Source: Asticcacaulis machinosus (lineage in GTDB: Bacteria; Pseudomonadota; Alphaproteobacteria; Caulobacterales; Caulobacteraceae). Taken from it: a stretch of DNA of 64,000 nucleotides. Positions 57,109 through 64,000 of the stretch are shown one piece after another. The notes beneath the pieces were generated by a model. That model worked only from the letters and a program-made list of their open reading frames with translations, made no database searches and was not told where the DNA came from. The translations under genes were made by a program, and so were the position numbers. Within the stretch, counting starts at the first letter, position 1. Each line of letters starts with the position of its first letter. The stretch is taken from positions 124,001-188,000 of the forward strand of contig NZ_JAQQKV010000001.1 of the NCBI RefSeq assembly GCF_028550435.1, written 5' to 3'.

Positions 57109-58563
57109 TTATTTTAAATCGACGCTTCGCAGTAAAAAGGCAGGTACATGCCAACCGAAGCCTTCGGCTAATTCTTCGTAATCGGTTGATTTTTCTTGAG
57201 TTTCAGAAGGTCTGTCTGCGCGGTTACGTTTACGTGACGGCTTTGGCGTTTCCAGCTTATTCTCGATAACTGTGTTTTCGTTAACGGCCGGTTCTGACTT
57301 GATTTCCGATTCTGGCTCAGTTTTTTGAGCTGTTTTTACCGATTTATCTCTGTCGCCACGGCGGGGTTTACGGTCTGGTCGCGGTGATTTGCGGCCCGTA
57401 TCCTCGGCCAGTGCGCTGAAATCGACATCAATAGCCAGGGCTTCTGGTTCTTTTTTAGTAAGTTTCAGTACCTTATCGTAGTTTTTCTCATCGGCGGACG
57501 ATAGCAGAAGATAGGCTTCACCAGAGCGGCCAGCGCGACCTGTACGCCCAATGCGGTGAACATAGTCATCAGCATGGTGGGGCACATCGAAGTTGAAGAC
57601 ATGGCCGACATCGGGAATATCAAGCCCACGGGCCGCAACATCAGACGCCACCAGCAAGGTCAGATCACCCTTGCGGAACGAATCCAGTGTCTTCATACGC
57701 AGGGTTTGATCCAGATCACCGTGGATGGGGGCTGCGTTAAAGCCATGAACGCTGAGGGATTTCGCCACGATATCGACATCGGTCTTACGGTTGCAGAATA
57801 CGATACCGTTTTTAATGTCCAGCGTCGAAATGATCGCGCGCAGGGCTATGCGTTTAGCCTTGGCTGTATTCAGGGCGTTGCCGGATGGCACGCGGTAGAC
57901 AAACTGTTTAATGTTGTCGTTGGTTGTGGCCGGACGCGAAACCTCGATACGCACAGGGTTTTTCAAAAATGCCTGAGTTATACGGGTAATTTCCGGCGCC
58001 ATAGTCGCGGAAAAAAATAGGGTCTGGCGTGAGGGTGGGGTGAGCTTAAAAATACGCTCGATGTCGGGAATGAAGCCCATATCCAGCATACGGTCAGCTT
58101 CATCAACCACCATGATCTGAACGCCATTGAGCATGACTTTTGAGCGCTCAAACAAATCCAGCAAACGGCCGGGCGTGGCGATTAGCACGTCTACGCCCTT
58201 ATCCAGCTTGGCTACCTGATCAGCCATCGATACGCCACCGATCAGAAGCGCCCAATTCAACTTGTGATATTTTGCGTATTTTTCAAAGGCTTCGGAGACC
58301 TGATCGGCCAGTTCGCGGGTAGGGGCCAGAACGATGGCGCGCGGCATACGGGCGCGCGAGCGGCCTGCGGCGAGACGCTCTATCATCGGCAATGTGAAGG
58401 CGGCGGTCTTACCGGTTCCGGTTTGCGCAATGCCAAGGACATCAAGACCGGTGAGAGCGACGGGGATCGCCTGTTCCTGAATAGCCGTCGGCGTGTCATA
58501 GCCGGTCTCAGCTATGGCCTTCAAAACTTCGGGGCTTAATCCAAGATCGGTGAACTTTGTCAT
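57109..58563 (-). CDS. rhlB: DEAD-box RNA helicase (RhlB-like)
   Basis: 484 aa. Q motif GYDTPTAIQEQAIP, Walker A AQTGTGKT, PTRELADQ, DEADRMLD, FFSAT, VASDVAARGLDIP, HRIGRTGRAGR. A basic, disordered tail follows (about 390-470). The sequence closely resembles what I recall of the degradosome helicase RhlB of Caulobacter, so with RNase E here it likely unwinds mRNA for decay; RhlE is the alternative name. ATG 58563. Confidence 0.93.
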   Translation of the reverse strand: MTKFTDLGLSPEVLKAIAETGYDTPTAIQEQAIPVALTGLDVLGIAQTGTGKTAAFTLPMIERLAAGRSRARMPRAIVLAPTRELADQVSEAFEKYAKYHKLNWALLIGGVSMADQVAKLDKGVDVLIATPGRLLDLFERSKVMLNGVQIMVVDEADRMLDMGFIPDIERIFKLTPPSRQTLFFSATMAPEITRITQAFLKNPVRIEVSRPATTNDNIKQFVYRVPSGNALNTAKAKRIALRAIISTLDIKNGIVFCNRKTDVDIVAKSLSVHGFNAAPIHGDLDQTLRMKTLDSFRKGDLTLLVASDVAARGLDIPDVGHVFNFDVPHHADDYVHRIGRTGRAGRSGEAYLLLSSADEKNYDKVLKLTKKEPEALAIDVDFSALAEDTGRKSPRPDRKPRRGDRDKSVKTAQKTEPESEIKSEPAVNENTVIENKLETPKPSRKRNRADRPSETQEKSTDYEELAEGFGWHVPAFLLRSVDLK

Positions 58564-58592
58564 GAAACTCTTTAACCGGGGGCATACGCGAT

Positions 58593-58655
58593 AAACCGGC
58601 CTTATACACAGAATAGCCGTCTGGTGTAACAGCTATTCTGTGAAAAAGCCGGTTT
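58593..58655. terminator. Composite hairpin between parE and the helicase gene
   Basis: Outer arms AAACCGGC (58593-58600) and GCCGGTTT (58648-58655) enclose CACAGAATAGC (58607-58617) and GCTATTCTGTG (58632-58642). It likely ends parE transcription or protects the end; no long U-run follows. TTATACACA (58602-58610), a DnaA-box-like word, lies within it. Confidence 0.55.
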
Positions 58656-58694
58656 CTTTGAAGTTTAAAGCTTTGCGGGTAAAATTCAGCCCGC

Positions 58695-60803
58695 TTAAAC
58701 GTCAAGATCCTCGCTGACGAACTCTGCATTTTCCTGAATATAGCGAAAGCGCAATTCAGGTTTGCGGCCCATCAGGGTCTCAACCAGACTTTCGACCTCA
58801 TCTTCACTCTCAGGCAAAACCACCCGCGCCAGAGTGCGGGTTTTAGGATCCATGGTGGTTTCTTTGAGTTGGGCCGGCATCATTTCGCCCAGACCTTTAA
58901 ATCGGCCGATTTCAGGCTTCTTGCCCTTGAATTCTTTTTCCAGAATTTGAGTGCGGTGAGCATCGTCTCGCGCATATACGGTCTTTGAGCCATGACTAAT
59001 CCGGTAAAGAGGCGGCATAGCCAGAAACAGGTTTCCGTTCCGGATCATACCGGGCATGGTTCGGTAGAAATAGGTAATGAGCAGGGACGCGATGTGAGCG
59101 CCGTCGACATCAGCATCCGTCATGATGACGATGCGTTCATAGCGCAGATCGTCTTCTTTAAAGCGCGCGCCGGGTTGCACCCCCAGCGCCAGCCCCAGAT
59201 CAGACAGTTCCTGATTGGCCTTGGCCTTATCGCCGGTCGCCGAGGCCACGTTCAGGATTTTACCCCGCAGAGGCAGAATGGCCTGGGTATTACGATTGCG
59301 GGCCTGCTTGGCTGAGCCGCCAGCGGAATCCCCTTCGACCAGAAACAGTTCGGTGTCCTTGGCGTCCTGACGGGCGCAGTCAGCCAGCTTACCGGGCAGA
59401 CGTAACTTGCGAGTGGCTGAGGCGCGCTGAACCTCCTTGTCTTTGCGCTTTTTGAGGCGTTCCTCGGCGCGCTCGACAATAAACTGTAATAGCTTATCGG
59501 CCTGTTTGGGCGATGAGGTCAGCCAGTGGTCGAACGGATCGGCAAGTGCTTTTTCGACCAGTTTTTGAGCCTCTGATGACGACAGGCGATCCTTGGTTTG
59601 CCCTTGAAACTCAGGGTTTTTGATAAACACCGAGATGACGATACCGGCCTGAGCCGCGACATCTTCGGCGGTGACGATCGCGCCACGCTTATCGCCGGTC
59701 ATTTCGGCATAGGATTTCAGGGAGCGGGTGAGGGCGGCGCGCAGACCGGCTTCGTGGGTGCCGCCATCGGGGGTGGGAATGGTATTACAGTAGGACTGCG
59801 CAAAGCCGTCATGCTCGCCAAACCCTGCGGCAGACCACACCACGGCCCATTCGACGGCCCCACCTTCGCCCTTACGCTCGACGCGACCGGAGAAAATCTC
59901 GCTGACCGTTTCGGTATCGACCACGCGTTCAGCCAGATAATCGGCCAAGCCGTTCGGGAAGTAGAATTTGTCTTCGGCGGGTGTTGTGTCGTGGATCAGG
60001 GATGGTGCGCATTTCCAGTAAATCTGGACACCGCGGAACAGATAGGCTTTGGCTTTGGCCATGCGGTATAAACGTGCGGGCCGGAAGTGGGCGTTTTCGC
60101 CAAAAATTTCCGGATCAGGAATAAAGCGTTCGCGTGTACCCCGTTTTTTCGAGGGGCCCAACTGTGCAATTGGCCCTTGGGGCAAGCCTCTGGAGAAAAC
60201 CTGCTGCCACTCATAACCGTCGCGCCATACCGTGACTTCGAGACGTTCAGACAGGGCGTTTACCACCGAAACGCCCACGCCATGCAGACCGCCTGAGGTT
60301 TCATAGGCCTTGCCAGAGAATTTACCGCCGGAGTGCAGAACCGTCATGACGACTTCGAGGGCTGACTTGCCGGGATATTTAGGGTGAGGGTCGACGGGGA
60401 TGCCGCGGCCATCATCACGCACACTCAGGTAACCGTCCGCATCTAGCTCAACCCAGATCGCCTTGGCATGACCCGCTACGGCTTCGTCCATAGAGTTGTC
60501 AAGGACTTCGGCGAACAGATGGTGCATCGCCTTTTCATCGGTACCGCCGATATACATACCTGGGCGCTTACGGACAGGCTCCAGCCCCTCCAGCACTTCG
60601 ATAGCATTGGCGCCATAGCCTTCGGCCGTCATCGCGTCAGGTTGAGACGTGGTGGGGGCTTTGACTTTTACGGCTTTTTCAGGCGGCGCGTCATTGGCGG
60701 GGTTCGGTGCCGTGTTGGTGGCAGGTTGAGGCTGGGCAGCATCCTGTGACGCGGGTGCAGCTCCAGTATCGAATAGATTCGGTTGGGGTACAGATGTGGA
60801 CAT
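58695..60803 (-). CDS. parE: DNA topoisomerase IV subunit B
   Basis: Decatenates daughter chromosomes with ParC. 702 aa. A low-complexity N-terminal ~55 residues (Ala/Pro-rich) precedes the GHKL ATPase: EVLDNSMDEAVAGHA, DDGRGIPVDPHP, GGLHGVGVSVVNALS. Toprim domain: LVEGDSAGGSA and IMTDADVDGAHI. ParE rather than GyrB by length and absence of the GyrB insert. ATG 60803. Confidence 0.96.
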   Translation of the reverse strand: MSTSVPQPNLFDTGAAPASQDAAQPQPATNTAPNPANDAPPEKAVKVKAPTTSQPDAMTAEGYGANAIEVLEGLEPVRKRPGMYIGGTDEKAMHHLFAEVLDNSMDEAVAGHAKAIWVELDADGYLSVRDDGRGIPVDPHPKYPGKSALEVVMTVLHSGGKFSGKAYETSGGLHGVGVSVVNALSERLEVTVWRDGYEWQQVFSRGLPQGPIAQLGPSKKRGTRERFIPDPEIFGENAHFRPARLYRMAKAKAYLFRGVQIYWKCAPSLIHDTTPAEDKFYFPNGLADYLAERVVDTETVSEIFSGRVERKGEGGAVEWAVVWSAAGFGEHDGFAQSYCNTIPTPDGGTHEAGLRAALTRSLKSYAEMTGDKRGAIVTAEDVAAQAGIVISVFIKNPEFQGQTKDRLSSSEAQKLVEKALADPFDHWLTSSPKQADKLLQFIVERAEERLKKRKDKEVQRASATRKLRLPGKLADCARQDAKDTELFLVEGDSAGGSAKQARNRNTQAILPLRGKILNVASATGDKAKANQELSDLGLALGVQPGARFKEDDLRYERIVIMTDADVDGAHIASLLITYFYRTMPGMIRNGNLFLAMPPLYRISHGSKTVYARDDAHRTQILEKEFKGKKPEIGRFKGLGEMMPAQLKETTMDPKTRTLARVVLPESEDEVESLVETLMGRKPELRFRYIQENAEFVSEDLDV

Positions 60804-60840
60804 AAACCCTATCTTGCTGTGATTCGGGATATTACAAAGA

Positions 60841-60873
60841 AAAAGGCCGCAAACCCTGTGGGCTTGCGGCCTT
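60841..60873 (-). terminator. Terminator of TorF-like porin 1
   Basis: AAGGCCGCAA (60843-60852) and TTGCGGCCTT (60864-60873); on the minus strand the stem is followed by TTTTTC. It lies 25 bp after the porin stop. Confidence 0.85.
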
Positions 60874-60898
60874 AAAGCTTAGCACGAAAGGCGTATGC

Positions 60899-61588
60899 TT
60901 AGAAAGCAGCCTTAAGTGTTACGGCGATACGGTCTTTGTAGTTAGTCAGAGGCTGACCTTGATACTCGTGCTTACCGGTGTCCCAATAACGCACGTCAAC
61001 CGACAGAGCTTCAGTGAGAGTATAGCCCAAGCCGAGATTCCATGTGGTATAGTCAATACCATCTTCGATATATTGCTTGCCCATAGCGCCGGAGAACGAC
61101 AGCTTTTCAGTGATCGGATAAGAGGCGTTCAGCTCAGAATACAGCGACTCACCTGCGCCACCGAAGTCCATCGAATAGTAGGCCGCGGCACCGATGGCGC
61201 CAGCGCCGATCGGATGGCTGACAGCAGCCTTCAGTTCACCAAAGGACAGGTTGGTGTCGGTTGGCTGGTTCGGATAGCCGTAATAGATACCGCCGAAATC
61301 GAACGAGAAGTCCTTATAGGTCGGCTTCACACCGGCATAAACGTCAACTTCCAAATCAGTTTCATTGTCGCCGAAATCTACGTTGGAAGCCCATGCGCCA
61401 GCATAGAAGATGCCGTTGGTGTAGTCTATGCCGCCCTGAACGGCTTCGTTACGGCCGGATTGGGAGACGCCGCGCCATACGTAGTCGTTGGTGACGGCAA
61501 TGTTGTAGCTCAGGGCGCCTTCGGCCATTGCGCCACCGGCGAATACCAGACCCAAGGCGGTAGCAGCAGCGAGGAGGGACTTTTTCAT
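60899..61588 (-). CDS. TorF-family putative porin, copy 1
   Basis: 229 aa. Signal peptide ends GGAMA; mature protein of alternating amphipathic beta strands (SYNIAVTNDYVWRGVSQSG, GIFYAGAWASNVDFG) ending in Phe (KAAF), the usual outer-membrane C-terminus. Matches the TorF/TIGR02001 family; substrate unknown. ATG 61588, with GGAT upstream. Paralogue of the next gene, probably by tandem duplication. Confidence 0.9.
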   Translation of the reverse strand: MKKSLLAAATALGLVFAGGAMAEGALSYNIAVTNDYVWRGVSQSGRNEAVQGGIDYTNGIFYAGAWASNVDFGDNETDLEVDVYAGVKPTYKDFSFDFGGIYYGYPNQPTDTNLSFGELKAAVSHPIGAGAIGAAAYYSMDFGGAGESLYSELNASYPITEKLSFSGAMGKQYIEDGIDYTTWNLGLGYTLTEALSVDVRYWDTGKHEYQGQPLTNYKDRIAVTLKAAF

Positions 61589-61927
61589 TTTTTAATCCTG
61601 TTTTGTTGTTAACGCGTTTTCCAAGGAGGTCATCAGAGTACGCGCGGTTACGTAGTTAACGTTAGAAAACCTTAGCGAATGTAACATTTTTTTGTCGCAA
61701 GCCTAGTGCTGCCAGCGTTCAAAGGCATCGTTTGCCACGGTTTGGTGCAATTTTGCAACGCAATGTTAACGACGTGGTCGGAGGTGATTTGTTCGCCCAA
61801 AGGGTTATATTTCAGGGAGTTTAGATATGTTGATACTGACGGTAACAACGGGCCAGAGGTAAACAAAAAAAAGACCGCCCCCAAACGGAGCGGTCTTCTT
61901 CCAAATTGCCTGTTTTAGGGGGCTTGC
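61589..61927. other. Intergenic region between the two porin genes (339 bp)
   Basis: Holds the promoter and leader of porin 1 and the terminator of porin 2 (61866-61897). A+T-rich with palindromic GTTAAC and TGCAATTTTGCA words; no gene recognised. Confidence 0.6.
61866..61897 (-). terminator. Terminator of TorF-like porin 2
   Basis: AAGACCGC (61871-61878) and GCGGTCTT (61890-61897); on the minus strand followed by a long T-run. Confidence 0.85.
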
Positions 61928-62569
61928 TTAGAAAGCAGCCTTAAGCGTCAGGGCAACGCGCTCGTCCCCCAGTTGGCCGAAAACCTCTGTGTCCGTATCG
62001 TGGTAGCGCAGGTCAACCGACAGGATGTCAGTCAGGGCGTAGCTACCGCCGACGTTCCAGGTGTTGTAGCCACCGAAATCACCGTAAGCGCCAGATACGC
62101 TGATCTTGTCGGTCAGCGGGTAAGCGCCATTGACTTCGAAATAGTCTTCGAGGTCTTCGTCGGTGTTGACGTAAGCGGCGGCACCGATCGATCCCTTACC
62201 CAACGGATAGCTGACGGCAGCTTTCAGTTCGGTCATGTTGAGATCGTCTTCTTGCGGGTAGGCATAGTACAGAACGCCAAAATCAAAAGCGAAATCGCCA
62301 ACGGTTGGCTTTACACCAGCATACAGGTCGAGTTCGTAGTCAGCATCAGAGCCGAAGTCTACGTTCGAGGCCCAGGTGCCGGCGTAGAAAATGCCGTTGC
62401 TGTAGTCGATGCCGCCAGAGATAGCTGGGTTTTCATCGGTTTGCGAAACGCCGCGCCAGACGTAATCGCTGGTGACGGCAACGTTGTAGCTAAACTCGCC
62501 TTCGGCCATAGCTGAACCGGAAGCCAAAAGAGCAGCCGCAGCGGCGGCAGCAAACAAAATCTTTTTCAT
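61928..62569 (-). CDS. TorF-family putative porin, copy 2
   Basis: 213 aa. Signal peptide ends GSAMA; SYNVAVTSDYVWRGVSQTDE and GIFYAGTWASNVDFG are nearly the same as in copy 1, as is the terminal KAAF. More acidic than copy 1 in the outer loops (ADYELDLYAG, TDEDLEDYFEV). ATG 62569 has GAGG 8 nt upstream; ATG 62575 is too close to it. Confidence 0.9.
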   Translation of the reverse strand: MKKILFAAAAAAALLASGSAMAEGEFSYNVAVTSDYVWRGVSQTDENPAISGGIDYSNGIFYAGTWASNVDFGSDADYELDLYAGVKPTVGDFAFDFGVLYYAYPQEDDLNMTELKAAVSYPLGKGSIGAAAYVNTDEDLEDYFEVNGAYPLTDKISVSGAYGDFGGYNTWNVGGSYALTDILSVDLRYHDTDTEVFGQLGDERVALTLKAAF

Positions 62570-62872
62570 ATCCATATCCTCAGATGGGTTGTTTTTATAA
62601 GTCCCGTAACCGAGGGCGTTTCCTGTTTTGCGTCATTTATGTAGTTTTTGTGACTTTGCAATATGACCATACAGAATTAACCGGCCCTGCCAAGGGTGTG
62701 TATGTTTAAACACGTGTTGTGTGGTAATTATGCAATTTCATGGTTTCAATTGCTACATTTTAAGGGTTTGTTGCGGTGCATAACGTGACAAATAAGTCTG
62801 GGGTGAGGACGCAAATAAGGCGCCCGTTACCGGACGCCTTATAAGCTCATCTGAAATCAGATGTGGATAGGC
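62570..62872. other. Intergenic region between porin 2 and amt (303 bp)
   Basis: A+T-rich; holds the porin 2 promoter and the amt terminator (62813-62842). Palindrome GTTTAAAC near 62706. No gene recognised. Confidence 0.6.
62813..62842 (-). terminator. amt terminator
   Basis: ATAAGGCG (62815-62822) and CGCCTTAT (62835-62842), followed on the minus strand by TTATTTG. A second small hairpin, CATCTGA/TCAGATG (62848-62863), lies between it and the amt stop. Confidence 0.75.
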
Positions 62873-64000
62873 TTAGTGATGAAGGGCTTCATCATGCAGT
62901 GACGAATCAAGACCGGCTTCTTCGTCCGCTTCCGAAACCCGCAGGCCGGTCGTGAACTTACAGATTACCAGAATGATGAAGGTACCAACCGCCGACCACA
63001 CGATGGTGAAGCCAAGGCCTGCCAACTGAGCGCCGACCGTTGCGCCTTCAGCAAGGCTGTTGATGGAGGCGTCAGCGAACACAGCCGTCAGAACCGCGCC
63101 GAGGAAACCACCCGCGCCGTGGATGCCGAAAGCATCGAGTGAGTCGTCGTAACCCAGTATCTTCTTAACCCAGACCGCGGAGAAGTAGCAGACTGGACCC
63201 GCAATCAGACCAATGAACAGGGCGCCCATCGGATTGACGAAGCCAGCGGCTGGAGTGATGGCCACAAGACCCGCCACAATACCCGACAGGATGCCCAGCA
63301 GAGACGGCTTACGACGAACGATCCATTCAACAATTTTCCAGGTCAGGCCCGAAGCAAAGGCTGCCACCAGAGTGTTGAGCAGGGCTGCGGCAGCGATGCC
63401 GTCTGGTGTCCAGGCAGAACCGGCGTTGAAACCAATCCAGCCGACGAACAGCAAAGAGGCGCCGATCATGACGAAGACGAGGTTGTTCGGCGGCATTTCT
63501 TCGGTGCCGTAGCCTTTGCGGCGACCAAGGAAGAGGGCGGCCACCAGACCGGCGACGCCGGAGTTGACGTGAACGACGGCGCCACCGGCGAAGTCAAGCA
63601 CGCCCATCGAGCCGAGGTAACCACCACCCCAGACCTGGTGACAGATCGGAGCGTAGACGAAAACGGACCACAGGGCCATAAACAGCAGAAGGCCAGACAG
63701 CTTGATACGCTCTGCGAACGCACCGGTGATCAGGGCCGGAGTGATGATCGCAAACGTCATCTGGTAAGCAATCCACAGCATTTCAGGCAGATATGGTGCT
63801 GCGCTGAAAGCGGTCGATGAGGTAACACCCTTAAGCATAAGGACGTCAAAACCACCGATGAACTGGTTTACGAAGTCAGCGGACTGACCAAACAGAGGGC
63901 CCGCCTTACCGAATGCGATCGAGTAACCTACGACGAGCCAGAGAAGACCCGCGACGCAGGAGACGGCAACCGACTGAGTGACGGTGGCGATGACGTTTTT
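62873..64000 (-). CDS. amt: Ammonium transporter (Amt family), 5' end outside window
   Basis: At least 375 aa are visible; the frame stays open to the window edge and reads as Amt sequence (VAGLLWLVVGYSIAFG), so the start lies beyond 64000. Pore His pair: first in GGAVVHVNSG, second in FGIHGAGGFLG. TPALITGAFAERI and the WTPDG segment are typical. The C-terminal tail (EADEEAGLDSSLHDEALHH) is the usual GlnK-contact region. A glnK partner may lie upstream, outside the window. Confidence 0.96.
   Translation of the reverse strand, partial: KNVIATVTQSVAVSCVAGLLWLVVGYSIAFGKAGPLFGQSADFVNQFIGGFDVLMLKGVTSSTAFSAAPYLPEMLWIAYQMTFAIITPALITGAFAERIKLSGLLLFMALWSVFVYAPICHQVWGGGYLGSMGVLDFAGGAVVHVNSGVAGLVAALFLGRRKGYGTEEMPPNNLVFVMIGASLLFVGWIGFNAGSAWTPDGIAAAALLNTLVAAFASGLTWKIVEWIVRRKPSLLGILSGIVAGLVAITPAAGFVNPMGALFIGLIAGPVCYFSAVWVKKILGYDDSLDAFGIHGAGGFLGAVLTAVFADASINSLAEGATVGAQLAGLGFTIVWSAVGTFIILVICKFTTGLRVSEADEEAGLDSSLHDEALHH

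Noticed and set aside
1-64000. CRISPR arrays, insertion sequences, prophage, tRNA or rRNA genes
   Set aside because: None recognised on either strand; gene content is core metabolism throughout.

Overview
The window is a stretch of core chromosome from an alphaproteobacterium, almost certainly of the family Caulobacteraceae. Its moderate G+C fits an Asticcacaulis-like organism better than the very G+C-rich Caulobacter itself. Supporting signs are a bactofilin gene behind a LytM-type M23 peptidase gene, an RNase E that ends in GWWRR, HdaA beside ppk/ppx, NDUFA12 and DUF2155 genes beside aat-accC-accB-aroQ, and a CtrA-type TTAA-N7-TTAA box. No phage, insertion sequence, CRISPR array, rRNA or tRNA was seen.

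Layout. 1-7.6 kb: ABC-F protein, ndk, S46 peptidase, purN-purM, rnd. 7.6-15.1 kb: a small low-G+C membrane protein, then hdaA-ppk-ppx (replication-initiation control plus polyphosphate), upp and aspS. 15.2-18.5 kb: a pentapeptide-repeat protein and a large ribonucleotide-reductase-like protein without catalytic cysteines. 18.8-27.7 kb: NDUFA12, DUF2155, the aroQ-accB-accC-aat operon, thiS-thiG, a glycosyltransferase, a DsbA-like protein and an M48 protease. 28-36.4 kb: rne with a structured leader, amiC, PBP1A and prfB with its programmed +1 frameshift. 36.4-47.4 kb: YihY, bactofilin plus M23 peptidase, Bcp, a very large AsmA-like protein, tyrS, anmK and an alpha/beta hydrolase. 47.6-54.7 kb: a complete suf operon (iscR, cysteine desulfurase, sufB, sufC, sufD, sufS, sufT, sufA). 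54.6-64 kb: a small hypothetical protein, plsC, a diguanylate cyclase, an RhlB-type helicase, parE, two tandem TorF-like porins and an amt gene cut by the window edge.

How the genes work together. Cell-envelope work is prominent: AmiC, PBP1A, AnmK, the M23 peptidase, bactofilin, the AsmA-like protein and PlsC all make, remodel or recycle wall and membrane. RNA turnover is represented by RNase E, an RhlB-like helicase and RNase D. The suf operon is a self-contained iron-sulfur assembly line under an IscR-type regulator.

Most unusual items: (1) the NrdJ-like pseudoenzyme at 15760-18540, with DnaA-box-like and NrdR-like sequences upstream; (2) a predicted three-way junction with complementary loops in the rne leader (30873-30926); (3) a perfect hairpin abutting the prfB frameshift signal; (4) a three-hairpin repeat found in opposite orientations behind ndk and aspS; (5) a repeat between DUF2155 and aat that supplies both stop codons; (6) a CtrA-type box in front of the M23-bactofilin pair. 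All assignments come from reading the sequence and remembered family features; no database search was run.
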